DNA from: UBA5209 sp964625015 | Lineage (GTDB): Bacteria; Patescibacteriota; Dojkabacteria; SC72 | NCBI GenBank assembly: GCA_964625015.1 | Contig: CAZUZI010000002.1 | Coordinates: 1 to 64,000 of the forward strand | Direction: 5' to 3' | DNA: 64,000 nt | Part shown: positions 44,288 to 51,980 of the stretch, piece by piece | Position numbering within the stretch: the stretch's first letter is position 1 | Layout: every line of letters starts with the position of its first letter | Translations under genes and position numbers: made by a program | Notes under the pieces: generated by a model | Database searches by the model: none | Told to the model about the DNA's origin: nothing | What the model saw: the letters and a program-made list of their open reading frames with translations, nothing else

Positions 44288-45409
44288 ATGCAATTTACAT
44301 GTAATCAAGATACATTTGCAAAGTATCTTAATATAGTTAGTAGGGTAGTAAGTAGTAAACCAGGATTACCAATACTTAATAATGTTCAATTTGAGAGTAG
44401 CAAAGGTAAGCTTTTAATAACAGCTACAGATTTAGAGATAGGCTTAAGTACATGGATAGGTGCAGATGTTAAATCTGAAGGTAAGATTACTGTTCCTGCA
44501 AAGCAATTAACAGAGTTAGTAAGTAATGTTTCTGGGGAGACAATAGATGTAATACTTGAGAATCAGAGTTTTAATGTTACAAGTGGTAGTAATGATGCTA
44601 GTTTCAATACGATGCCAGCAGATGATTTTCCAGAGGTTGCTACTGTAAAGGATGGTAAACCACTTTTTAAGATTTCTAAGGATATTCTTGTTAAAGGTGT
44701 AAACAGAGTTGCATTTGCTGTTGCGACTGATGATATAAAACCAGTTTTAACAGGCATTCTTCTTGAAATCTCTGGTGGTACTATTTCTTTTGTTGGTACT
44801 GATGGATTGAGACTTTCTAGACAGATTGTTAAACTTGATGTAAATGCAGAGAAAGATATTAATGTACTTGTTCCTGTAAAAGCATTACAAGAGCTGTCCT
44901 TTATCGTTTCTGAAATAGGTGAGAAGAGTGATATTGAAGTATATTTAATAGAGGATAGGAATCAGATACTCTTCAGATACGGTGATGTAGATTTAGTATC
45001 AAGATTAATAGATGGACAATTTCCTGAGTATAGGCAAATTATTCCTACTGGATACAAGACATTATCTAAAGTAAGTAGAAATGAGTTCTTAAATTCTCTT
45101 AAGATCACAAATATCATTGCGAAGAGTGTATTAGGTAACAAGATAGTGCTAGATATAGATTCTAAATCTAACAGTATTACGATGTCTGCAACTCAAACAG
45201 ACTTAGGTAGTAACAAGAGTTCGTTCAGTGGAGAAATAGAGGGGGAGTCTTTAAAGATGGCTTTCAGTTCTAGATTACTATCTGATGTATTAAATCATCT
45301 TGATGGTGAAGATATTATCTTTGAATGCAGTGAGACCGTTAAACCAGGAGTGTTTAAGATTCCTGAAGATGCTGATTTTGTACATCTTGTAATGCCAATG
45401 ATGCTTTAG
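44288..45409 (+). CDS. dnaN: DNA polymerase III beta clamp
   Basis: Sliding clamp, 373 residues with three repeated clamp domains. Markers are PGLPILNNVQFE and ITATDLEIG in domain 1, FAVATDDIKPVLTGILLE and FVGTDGLRLSR in domain 2, and a C-terminus ending LVMPMML, which lines the peptide-binding pocket. It is full length. Its last 56 bp overlap the end of the convergent response-regulator gene. Confidence 0.97.
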   Translation: MQFTCNQDTFAKYLNIVSRVVSSKPGLPILNNVQFESSKGKLLITATDLEIGLSTWIGADVKSEGKITVPAKQLTELVSNVSGETIDVILENQSFNVTSGSNDASFNTMPADDFPEVATVKDGKPLFKISKDILVKGVNRVAFAVATDDIKPVLTGILLEISGGTISFVGTDGLRLSRQIVKLDVNAEKDINVLVPVKALQELSFIVSEIGEKSDIEVYLIEDRNQILFRYGDVDLVSRLIDGQFPEYRQIIPTGYKTLSKVSRNEFLNSLKITNIIAKSVLGNKIVLDIDSKSNSITMSATQTDLGSNKSSFSGEIEGESLKMAFSSRLLSDVLNHLDGEDIIFECSETVKPGVFKIPEDADFVHLVMPMML

Positions 45410-46073
45410 GATCTTTTATCCTATATCCTTGGCCGTGTACAGTCTCAATTAATGCTTTATTAGAGATCTTGTCTCTTATCCTTTTTACATGCACATCTAC
45501 AGTATTAGAACCTGTATAGCTTCTGTAATCCCATACATGATCAAGGAGTTCACACCTGCTAATAATTCTATTCCTATTTCTTGCTAGGTATTCAAAAAGG
45601 TCATACTCTTTCTTTCTTAAATCAATATCTTTTTCTCTTTCACAAACAGTTCTGTTCCTAGTATCAAGTGTTACATCGCCAATATATATTTCATTGTCTA
45701 TATAGCTTCTTGGTCTTCTGAGTAGAGATTGTATTCTTGCTACTAGTTCCTGCATAGGGAATGGATATGAAAGAACATCGTCTCCTCCATGATTTAAAAA
45801 ATTCACTTTATCCCTCCATGTACCTGTACTACAGAGACCAAGTATTTTACAATCTATATCCTTAATCCTTTTTACTCTGTTCAGTATGTCTTGTGTTGTA
45901 AAAGTTCCCGATATATTCGTATCTAAGATTAATATATCAAAGATATTTCTCTTTACTATATTCTCAACATTAAAATCCTGTGTATCCTCCGTAACATTAT
46001 ATCCATATGTTCCTAAGCTCTTCTTTAATATGTATGAAATAGTTTTAGATTTATCTATAATTAAGATATTCAT
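45354..46073 (-). CDS. OmpR-type response regulator with degenerate receiver
   Basis: 239 residues: a REC domain (1-118) and an OmpR/PhoB winged helix (about 128-222: DLRKKEYDLFEYLARN, then TVDVHVKRIRDKI and VHGQGYRI). The phospho-acceptor D51 (LILDTNISG) is kept, but the acidic pair is only D7 followed by Lys, and the conserved Lys of the K-P motif is Tyr103 (LSYPFP). Phosphorylation control may be weak or absent. No histidine kinase gene is nearby. The gene overlaps dnaN tail to tail by 56 bp. Confidence 0.88.
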   Translation of the reverse strand: MNILIIDKSKTISYILKKSLGTYGYNVTEDTQDFNVENIVKRNIFDILILDTNISGTFTTQDILNRVKRIKDIDCKILGLCSTGTWRDKVNFLNHGGDDVLSYPFPMQELVARIQSLLRRPRSYIDNEIYIGDVTLDTRNRTVCEREKDIDLRKKEYDLFEYLARNRNRIISRCELLDHVWDYRSYTGSNTVDVHVKRIRDKISNKALIETVHGQGYRIKDPKASLALQDVQNQHLQES

Positions 46074-46119
46074 GTAGTTTTACTACTAAAATTAATCTTA
46101 AAGAATATGGCTAAAAGAA

Positions 46120-46509
46120 GTGGTAGAGAAAACTTATAGAGAAAGAAATATTAAATACTTGGTATCACTAATCTTCTTAACAGTTTTCTCTGTTATTATT
46201 CTGTTATATTTACTCTCATTAGGTACTTTTATTCCTGAGGACATCAATGGAGAGTATAGTGTGTTAAATATTACTGTTTTTTCAATGCTTTCTCTTACTG
46301 GAATCTTTTCATTTGTTACACTCCTTATATATTTATTCATCTCTGTCATCCTTAAGAAAGATAGAGCAGAGATACTTTCTGCGAAATTTTCCATGCTATT
46401 TACCATCGGGGTTCTTCTTGTCTTCTTACTTAATTTTCTGCATCTATTGGATATATATTGGGGAGTAGGTATACTAATTGTTCTCATTCTAATTTCATTT
46501 GTAATATAA
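46120..46509 (+). CDS. Small three- to four-helix membrane protein
   Basis: 129 residues, starting at a GTG, as there is no in-frame ATG ahead. Hydrophobic segments lie at about 14-34, 50-75, 88-108 and 113-129. I do not recognise it. Its terminal codons GTA-ATA-TAA carry the -10 box of the next gene, so the two are adjacent but probably separately started. Confidence 0.6.
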   Translation: MVEKTYRERNIKYLVSLIFLTVFSVIILLYLLSLGTFIPEDINGEYSVLNITVFSMLSLTGIFSFVTLLIYLFISVILKKDRAEILSAKFSMLFTIGVLLVFLLNFLHLLDIYWGVGILIVLILISFVI

Positions 46510-46510
46510 T
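46505..46510 (+). promoter_or_regulatory. -10 box overlapping the preceding stop codon
   Basis: TATAAT at 46505-46510 includes the TAA stop of the 129-aa gene and sits 7 nt before the ATG at 46518. Confidence 0.65.
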
Positions 46511-46517
46511 TGGGGAT

Positions 46518-47204
46518 ATGAAAAGTAAAAACAACATAGTAAAAAATGAATTCTCAGATATTTTAAAAATAATCTCAGGAGAAATTTCTCTAAGAGAAAG
46601 AGAGGAGCAAATTCAGAAACTTAAAGAGGAGGTAAAGGAAAATAAAAAAATAGAGAGAAGAGTTAAGATTGCAAAGAAGGAGTTGATACTTGAAGAGGGT
46701 GATGTTGAAACTAAGAATGTAGTACAAAATATAAAACTTTTTGAATGGGAGGCTCCAGAGAGAATGGTTTTAAAAATAGAGAATAAACAATTCCTTATTA
46801 TATTAGGAGCTTGTATGGTATTAGTACTCTATTTTGCGATACTAGGTAATTACTACTTAATGGCCTCTCTTATTGCACTTCTCTTCTTTCTTTATGTTGC
46901 TAGTACAAATAAACCATTAACAATGAAATACAAGATTACTACAAGGGGGGTAGATACTGGTGGTAAGCTATATGAGTGGTTTATGCTTAATGATTTCTGG
47001 TTCTCAAAGAAAGATGATCAGTTATTTCTAAATATTAATACTAAGTTAAGATTTCCAAAAGGCTTAATACTACTTCTTAATGAGGAAGATAAAGATGCTC
47101 TATTTGTTCTTCTACAAGAGAAGGTTCTGTATAGGGATGTTAGAAAGCAGGGTTGGTTGGACAAGATCATGTACGGTAAATATATCCCATTTGAAGAGGT
47201 ATAA
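46518..47204 (+). CDS. Coiled-coil membrane protein, unknown
   Basis: 228 residues from ATG 46518. A long N-terminal charged coiled coil (about 20-70: EREEQIQKLKEEVKENKKIE), two membrane helices close together (about 108-145) and a C-terminal beta-rich domain with LYEWFMLNDFWFSKKDD. The latter resembles the small bacterial PH-like domains seen after two helices (DUF5673 type), which is a weak match. It ends 25 bp before tRNA-Ser(CGA). Confidence 0.68.
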   Translation: MKSKNNIVKNEFSDILKIISGEISLREREEQIQKLKEEVKENKKIERRVKIAKKELILEEGDVETKNVVQNIKLFEWEAPERMVLKIENKQFLIILGACMVLVLYFAILGNYYLMASLIALLFFLYVASTNKPLTMKYKITTRGVDTGGKLYEWFMLNDFWFSKKDDQLFLNINTKLRFPKGLILLLNEEDKDALFVLLQEKVLYRDVRKQGWLDKIMYGKYIPFEEV

Positions 47205-47229
47205 AGCCTGGCTCTGGTATAATACTACT

Positions 47230-47316
47230 GGAGAGGTGCTAGAGTGGTCGAATAGGGCACTCTCGAAAAGTGTTATCCCTTAACTGGGATCATGGGTTCG
47301 AATCCCATCCTCTCCG
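47230..47316 (+). tRNA. tRNA-Ser(CGA)
   Basis: Acceptor GGAGAGG with CCTCTCC. Anticodon loop CTCGAAA between GCACT and AGTGT. It has a long variable arm (ATCCC...GGGAT) and T arm ATGGG-TTCGAAT-CCCAT. CCA is not encoded. The 3' end overlaps on the opposite strand the last 37 bp of the DUF1801-like frame. Confidence 0.95.
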
Positions 47317-47702
47317 TTTTGCCGATTAGGTGTTTTTTCTTTCTGTATATTTATCTCAACTTGTTCTTTTATTAATTTCTTTATCTCTTCTATTGGTATT
47401 TCTTGATCAGATTGTATTTGTATTATTTTCTTTCCTGTTTTGTATCCTTTCTTTTCTAACGTTTTTCTCATTTCATCTGAAAGATTCTCTCCACCCATTC
47501 CATAGCTTACATGCTTTGTAAAGGCTGAATATCCTGATAAGAGGCCATGATATCTATAGAAGGGGATTCCCCAACTTATTCTTTCTTCTACATCTGGAAC
47601 AGTTGATTTTATTAGAGCCCTGAGCTCTTTCATTATTTTCTGCAATTTAGAGGAGGAATTTGCAATATATGTATCTACATCTTTAGCAATTTGTTTTGCC
47701 AT
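47280..47702 (-). CDS. DUF1801-family (YdhG-like) protein
   Basis: 140 residues. KMYG-type family features are DVDTYIANSSSKLQKIMKELRALI, EERISWGIPFYRYHG and a late basic helix. These small proteins are sometimes called iron-chaperone-like; their function is not settled. An extended -10 TGATATAAT sits 5 nt before the ATG, so it is leaderless. The last dozen residues (GEDGIRTHDPS) are the antisense translation of tRNA-Ser, so the natural stop was probably lost or borrowed from the tRNA. Confidence 0.78.
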   Translation of the reverse strand: MAKQIAKDVDTYIANSSSKLQKIMKELRALIKSTVPDVEERISWGIPFYRYHGLLSGYSAFTKHVSYGMGGENLSDEMRKTLEKKGYKTGKKIIQIQSDQEIPIEEIKKLIKEQVEINIQKEKTPNRQNGEDGIRTHDPS

Positions 47703-47745
47703 ATTTCATTATATCAGATTTGATACCCACATAGATGTTTGCGTT

Positions 47746-47780
47746 TGTGGATAACTCTTAAAATATTGTTATAACAATAT
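47746..47780. promoter_or_regulatory. DnaA box beside an 18-bp palindrome
   Basis: TGTGGATAA (47746-47754) is followed 8 nt later by ATATTGTTATAACAATAT (47763-47780), a perfect palindrome, in the gap between the DUF1801-like and TrmH-like genes. Confidence 0.55.
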
Positions 47781-47875
47781 ATTTTAATATATAATTACTA
47801 TGTAAAACTAGTTATTATATTATAGGTATATATCTATGATATATAAAATACGTTCAATTTTTTGTATTATTAGTT

Positions 47876-48607
47876 ATGGACCAATTACCAAAAATAAAGA
47901 GATACCAAAAGAAATATGACTATTCATATGCTTTTGGTACATTTCCTGTAATAGAGTTACTTAAGAAACATCCAGAGAAAGTATTAAAAATACTTCTTCA
48001 GAGTAGAGCAGAGGATAGTGAAGGAGTTGAGGAGATAATCTCACTCTGTGAGAAAAATAGTATTCCATTTGAGTATGCAGATAGGACAATAGAAAGGATA
48101 TCTGTTAAAGAGAATACATATGTGGTTGGTTTATTTAAAAAATATAAATTGGAACTTGAAAGAGATACTGATCATTTAGTGTTAGTAAATCCTAGTAATT
48201 TGGGAAATATTGGAACCATTATCAGAACTATGCTTGGTTTTGGTTTTAAGAATTTAGCAATTATTAAACCTGCTGGTGATATATTTGATCCTTCTGTTGT
48301 TAGATCTACAATGGGGGCGATATTTCATATTAAGTTTGAGCTTTTTAACAGCATAGAGGAATATACACAGAAGTATTCTAATCAGAATATATATACTTTT
48401 ATGTTAGATGGGGCAGAGGAGATTTCTAATGTATCGTTTAAAGCCCCTATGAGCCTCATCTACGGCAATGAATCTAAAGGATTGAGTAAAGAGTTCAAAG
48501 AAATAGGGAAGAGTGTCTACATCTCTCATAACTCGGAGATTGATTCCTTGAATTTATCTATTGCTGTTGGTATCTCTCTTTGGGAGGTTTCTAAACAGGA
48601 AAAATAG
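47876..48607 (+). CDS. TrmH/SpoU-family RNA 2'-O-methyltransferase
   Basis: 243 residues. The SPOUT knot motifs are all present: NPSNLGNIGTIIRTMLGFG (motif 1), SLIYGNESKGLS (motif 2) and DSLNLSIAVGISLWEV (motif 3). A short N-terminal substrate-binding part precedes the catalytic domain. It is similar in layout to 23S rRNA or tRNA ribose methylases; the exact target cannot be told. tmRNA follows 38 bp downstream with its own promoter. Confidence 0.9.
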   Translation: MDQLPKIKRYQKKYDYSYAFGTFPVIELLKKHPEKVLKILLQSRAEDSEGVEEIISLCEKNSIPFEYADRTIERISVKENTYVVGLFKKYKLELERDTDHLVLVNPSNLGNIGTIIRTMLGFGFKNLAIIKPAGDIFDPSVVRSTMGAIFHIKFELFNSIEEYTQKYSNQNIYTFMLDGAEEISNVSFKAPMSLIYGNESKGLSKEFKEIGKSVYISHNSEIDSLNLSIAVGISLWEVSKQEK

Positions 48608-48616
48608 GCAAAGAAA

Positions 48617-48625
48617 TGGTATAAT
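48617..48625 (+). promoter_or_regulatory. Extended -10 of ssrA
   Basis: TGGTATAAT, hexamer 48620-48625. The start point should lie near 48632, leaving a short 5' leader for RNase P to remove. Confidence 0.75.
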
Positions 48626-48645
48626 ATATGGTTCTTTAAGAATAT

Positions 48646-49059
48646 GGGGACGCTAGGCTTTCGACAGAAGTTTATAAAGGCTGTTTGTCACAAATCGTTT
48701 TTTAGTTCGTAAAACTAAGACACAGATAAGTGTAGAAAACAAACTTAACGCTTTTGCAAGTAAGATTAGAGCTGCATTCTCTGCACCTCTTTATGCTTAC
48801 AATTTTGCATAAGTCTAACTGATTAATTTCGGTTAGTATCTATACATTCTTATCCCTGATTAAGTGGTATAGATAGTCGTTATCAGGGTGTAGTATTGAA
48901 TACTTGTCAGTGAGGATTCTTTACAAAATACAAATACTGAGTAGACAGAGCTTTTTGTTAGATTTTTTAGTTTTGTCTGACTATACAAATCTAAATACGT
49001 TTGTACATGGCACAGTTTTTAGCTTTTGGACGTGGGTTCAAATCCCACCGTCTCCACCA
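48646..49059 (+). ncRNA. ssrA: tmRNA (SsrA)
   Basis: Rescues stalled ribosomes. The 5' end GGGGACG and 3' end CGTCTCC-A-CCA form the tRNA-like acceptor with one G-T pair, T arm GTGGG-TTCAAAT-CCCAC. The tag frame ends in TAA at 48810-48812. Read upstream from there it gives a tag of about 25 residues, beginning near ENKLNAFAS and ending APLYAYNFA. The resume codon is probably GAA or GTA at 48732-48737. The tag is longer than usual and does not end in the common ALAA. CCA is encoded. Confidence 0.95.
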
Positions 49060-49069
49060 GTAAATGTGG

Positions 49070-49075
49070 TACAAT
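49070..49075 (+). promoter_or_regulatory. Extended -10 of the Cys-rich gene
   Basis: TGGTACAAT, hexamer 49070-49075, just after tmRNA and 9 nt before the ATG at 49085. Confidence 0.62.
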
Positions 49076-49084
49076 TTTCTTAGT

Positions 49085-49324
49085 ATGAAAAAAACATTAA
49101 AAATCTTTTTTGTGGTAATTCTTTTAATCTTTCTTGCAGTATTAGTTAGATGGGCAAGTTGTGTATATTCATGTAATAGAGAGAATCCAAAAAGCGAATG
49201 TGCTGAGGGAGCGATTGGTTGTCCATATGCTGGGTGTGCATATAACTGCTATCTGTTTTGTGTTAATACTGATAGTGGGCCACTTTGTTTATTTCCAGCT
49301 CCATCTTGGATGATTGGCTTATAA
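49085..49324 (+). CDS. Membrane-anchored Cys-rich small protein
   Basis: 79 residues from ATG 49085. A signal anchor (about 5-22) is followed by an outer segment with eight cysteines in 43 residues (C26, C30, C39, C46, C51, C55, C59, C68), an even number that fits four disulfides. No known family is recognised. Another Cys-rich anchored protein lies 2 kb away at 51065. It could be an adhesion or host/prey-facing module, but this is only inferred from its shape. Confidence 0.68.
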   Translation: MKKTLKIFFVVILLIFLAVLVRWASCVYSCNRENPKSECAEGAIGCPYAGCAYNCYLFCVNTDSGPLCLFPAPSWMIGL

Positions 49325-49489
49325 GTATTTGTATGGGAGAAGAGTAGGAGGATTGGATTTAAAGAATTCTGCCAATTGTAGAAGAAAGGTTCTTAATGAG
49401 TTCGAACTTTTAACTACGATGTCTACCATTTTGTATCCATTCTGAAGTTCTGAACGAACTCTTTTAGTCTAAAATTTGTTTTTAATATT
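49325..49489. other. Gap with inverted repeat
   Basis: No gene is seen. GAGTTCG (near 49398) and CGAACTC (near 49453) can pair over a long loop. No T run follows, so this is not a clear terminator. Confidence 0.3.
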
Positions 49490-49846
49490 ATGAATATTGA
49501 ACAATATGTGGATGATGAAGGGTTATATATTCTTCCTAAGGGTTTTAAGGCTTTAATTAGTATTACCTTGAAAGATGGAAGAACGTTGGTTGCAAATATG
49601 ATATTAAAAAAATTTCATCGTGTAGTTGGAATAATGGATGACTGTACTGGAGATGTTGTATATGAACGATTATGCTTTCCATATGATTTAATTAGTCTGA
49701 GTCCAGAATCTGAACTTAATTATACTGCACAAGGAAAGTCAGAAGAAAGGATTGATGTATATGAGGACTTTGTTATAACGGAAGTAATATCTGATGTATT
49801 GCCAGAGGATATTGAGGAGCTTATTCTTACGGAGTATAGAGATTAG
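49490..49846 (+). CDS. Hypothetical acidic protein
   Basis: 118 residues, acidic, soluble. The middle part has a strand pattern (ALISITLKDGRTLVANMIL, then VVGIMDDCTGDVVYE) like a small SH3-type or LSm-like barrel, but I cannot place the family. Its stop directly abuts that of the convergent 2H-type gene, with no base between. Confidence 0.65.
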   Translation: MNIEQYVDDEGLYILPKGFKALISITLKDGRTLVANMILKKFHRVVGIMDDCTGDVVYERLCFPYDLISLSPESELNYTAQGKSEERIDVYEDFVITEVISDVLPEDIEELILTEYRD

Positions 49847-50500
49847 TTATATTAACGTATATACTTTATCCCATATCTGTTTCATTTCTGATTGGTTGTT
49901 TGCTGAATCTGTATGGAAAACTCCATGTATATTATTTAGTATTATATCTCTGTTAAGTGTTGGTTGTAGTATTTTTTCTAGTTCTGTTCTTAATTCTTTT
50001 ACATTTACATTTTCTACTGTGAAGTTTCCAATAGTTATATGTGTTAGATAGTTATCAAATACTTTTGAATAACCATATTTGGAAAGATATTTTATAGATT
50101 GCTCATCAAAATCTTTGTTGTTTAATCTCTCAATATCCTTCTCTCTTATATAATTCATTCTGTACTTATTGAGCATTCTTGTAATATTTTTATGATGCTT
50201 TTTTATCATTTCCCCACTTAGATCTACATAGAAAAATTTGTCTTTATCATTGTAAATGAGGTTTGAGATATGAACAGGAAATGGTTTCTGTTGTTGTATA
50301 TATTCTTCTAAGTCATGGATACCCTTCTCAAGATTCTCTTGTGGAAAAGGCATTATTGTAAAACCTATATGTGGTGGTATATGAGAGTACTGATTCCCAT
50401 ATTTGTTGTTCATAAGAAGTTTTGCTTGAACAAGTTCTCTAATATTTAATATCGAATTAACGGAGAATACTGTATTGATAGGTCTAAATGAGGTTTCCAT
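49847..50500 (-). CDS. 2H phosphoesterase-like (2'-5' RNA ligase family) protein
   Basis: 217 residues from ATG 50500. I prefer this to a GTG at 50506 because TGATATAAT lies 7 nt before the ATG. The two His motifs of the 2H fold are at PPHIGFTIMPF and LTHITIGNF. The second is a proper HxTxG; the first reads HIG, with Gly in place of the usual Thr/Ser, so activity may be altered. The family acts on 2',3'-cyclic phosphates or 2'-5' linkages in RNA. Confidence 0.72.
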   Translation of the reverse strand: METSFRPINTVFSVNSILNIRELVQAKLLMNNKYGNQYSHIPPHIGFTIMPFPQENLEKGIHDLEEYIQQQKPFPVHISNLIYNDKDKFFYVDLSGEMIKKHHKNITRMLNKYRMNYIREKDIERLNNKDFDEQSIKYLSKYGYSKVFDNYLTHITIGNFTVENVNVKELRTELEKILQPTLNRDIILNNIHGVFHTDSANNQSEMKQIWDKVYTLI

Positions 50501-50546
50501 TTTCACAATTATATCATTTTAATTTTTCATGATATACATATTAGAT

Positions 50547-51068
50547 ATGGATGAGATTAATGAAGGTTCTAAAATAGATTCGTATGAAGAAAGATATCGT
50601 ATAGCATTAGAGGATAATTCAACATATAGAAACTGTACTGGGTTTGTTAAGTATATGCTTGGTTATGGTGAAAAAGAAACATTTGTAAGTCCTAGTGATC
50701 TATCTGATAGCGGGCTCTTAAAGTATATTAAGGCAAAGGATAGGGTTGATATGAATTCTGGTAAGGAGGACGGAGGGGTAGAGGAATCGGAGTATTTAGC
50801 TAAGGCAAGAGATGCAGTCGTTGTTGGAGTGCTTGTTAATAAGCGAGAGAGGCAGGATGTTACAACGTTTGGAGATATGGTTAATGAAACTCGTAAAGGG
50901 TGGATGTATGTCCATTTTGCATTTATTGACCCAGAGGATCCATCTATGGTCTATCAAAGAAGTGATACAGAAAAGAAACCAGAACATACTTCTTGGCATA
51001 ATTTCGTTGATGATTATGGTGAATTTGATGATATGGAAATGATGATTGTATTCTTTGATAGGGCTTAA
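50547..51068 (+). CDS. Hypothetical protein with a Cys/His pattern
   Basis: 173 residues from ATG 50547, placed 8 nt after the extended -10 TGATATACA. NCTGFVKYMLGYG and the later WMYVHFAFIDPED give a Cys-then-His order like NlpC/P60 or CHAP hydrolases, but the protein has no signal peptide and the match is by eye. The last 4 bp overlap the end of the convergent gene. It may equally be an unrelated intracellular protein. Confidence 0.6.
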   Translation: MDEINEGSKIDSYEERYRIALEDNSTYRNCTGFVKYMLGYGEKETFVSPSDLSDSGLLKYIKAKDRVDMNSGKEDGGVEESEYLAKARDAVVVGVLVNKRERQDVTTFGDMVNETRKGWMYVHFAFIDPEDPSMVYQRSDTEKKPEHTSWHNFVDDYGEFDDMEMMIVFFDRA

Positions 51069-51325
51069 GGTACTGTTGTATCACATGCCATCTCTGTACA
51101 TACGGTTTCTCCATCGCTACAGAAGCATGTGTTACACCCATCTATAGATTTGTATGTTTCTCCATCTGAATATGCCCAACCGTTGTATTCACATCTATTT
51201 GGTTGTTTAAAGAGTTCTATATTTTCTGTATAAAAGATATAGCTAATTAGTCCTATGATAATTGTTCCCATTGTTATTATCACTCCGTACAGGAAGTTTA
51301 TTTTCTTTTGGGTGTCTTCGTTCAT
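51065..51325 (-). CDS. Membrane-anchored pacifastin/VWC-like Cys-rich protein
   Basis: 86 residues. One membrane helix (about 12-32) and an outer six-Cys module: C45, C64, C67, C69, C76, C81. The core CNTCFC-x2-G-x3-CT-x3-C matches the pattern of pacifastin-type protease inhibitors and of von Willebrand C-like repeats, although the spacing from the first Cys is longer (18 residues) than in pacifastins. It sits next to the SipW/TasA/M14 surface cluster. A minus-strand TATATT 7 nt before the ATG suggests a leaderless start. Confidence 0.72.
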   Translation of the reverse strand: MNEDTQKKINFLYGVIITMGTIIIGLISYIFYTENIELFKQPNRCEYNGWAYSDGETYKSIDGCNTCFCSDGETVCTEMACDTTVP

Positions 51326-51386
51326 ATATCTTAATATACAATATGGCTGTTTATTGTACTAGTATTTATTCTGATATAGAATGCAG

Positions 51387-51419
51387 TACCAGAAGTATGA
51401 AAGCTCTATACTTCTGGTA
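51387..51419 (-). terminator. 12-bp hairpin at the end of the SipW-type gene
   Basis: TACCAGAAGTAT (51387-51398), 9-nt loop, ATACTTCTGGTA (51408-51419), perfect. The right arm lies inside the last codons and stop of the peptidase gene. No clear T run follows on the minus strand, so it may protect or terminate the mRNA. Confidence 0.6.
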
Positions 51420-51924
51420 GTTTACTCCTTTTTGATTTCATATATTCTTTTATCTTATTTACTTCTTCATACACTATTACTATTGCAGGTACAGCAATTA
51501 GTCCTAAAAAGCCTATTGGTGTTTTTGCAAAATTAATAGGGTAACCAAGGAGTGGTATTCTAAGAAAATATCTTCCAATAATATTCTCCTTTGAAACTTT
51601 ATCTGCATCTGTTGCAGCATTTGCATCACCTTTGGTAGTTAATGTTCCATCTTCATTCACCTTCTCAATTCTATGTGTGATTACTCTTTGGGAGCTTCCT
51701 GATCCTCCTCTAAAGGTTATCACATCTCCTTTGTTATACTCTTTTTCCTCTTTTACAAAGATCAGGTCTCCAGTTTTAATAGCTGGTTCCATTGAACCAG
51801 TCTGTACTGCATACATTCTAAAAGGCACTGGTCCTTTGAGAGTAGATAGAATTGGTACCATTGCTACCATTACTACGAAGAGTAGTAGAATCCAATATAT
51901 TGTTTTTAGTATTACATTTTTCAT
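51406..51924 (-). CDS. sipW: Signal peptidase I, SipW (ER/archaeal) type
   Basis: 172 residues. Helix near 7-27, catalytic Ser44 in QTGSMEPAI, and His84 in VITHRI where bacterial-type enzymes have Lys: the Ser-His pair of the SipW/ER class. GDVITFRGG and a late KGDAN segment also match. A second helix near 140-158 anchors the C-terminus. It is 56 bp after the TasA-like gene. In Bacillus, SipW processes TasA-type fibre proteins, and the pairing here is the same. Confidence 0.92.
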   Translation of the reverse strand: MKNVILKTIYWILLLFVVMVAMVPILSTLKGPVPFRMYAVQTGSMEPAIKTGDLIFVKEEKEYNKGDVITFRGGSGSSQRVITHRIEKVNEDGTLTTKGDANAATDADKVSKENIIGRYFLRIPLLGYPINFAKTPIGFLGLIAVPAIVIVYEEVNKIKEYMKSKRSKLPEV

Positions 51925-51980
51925 ATTTAGAATTGGTAGAGGGCTGTACCTAAAGATACAGCCCTTCTGTTGTAAGCGAG

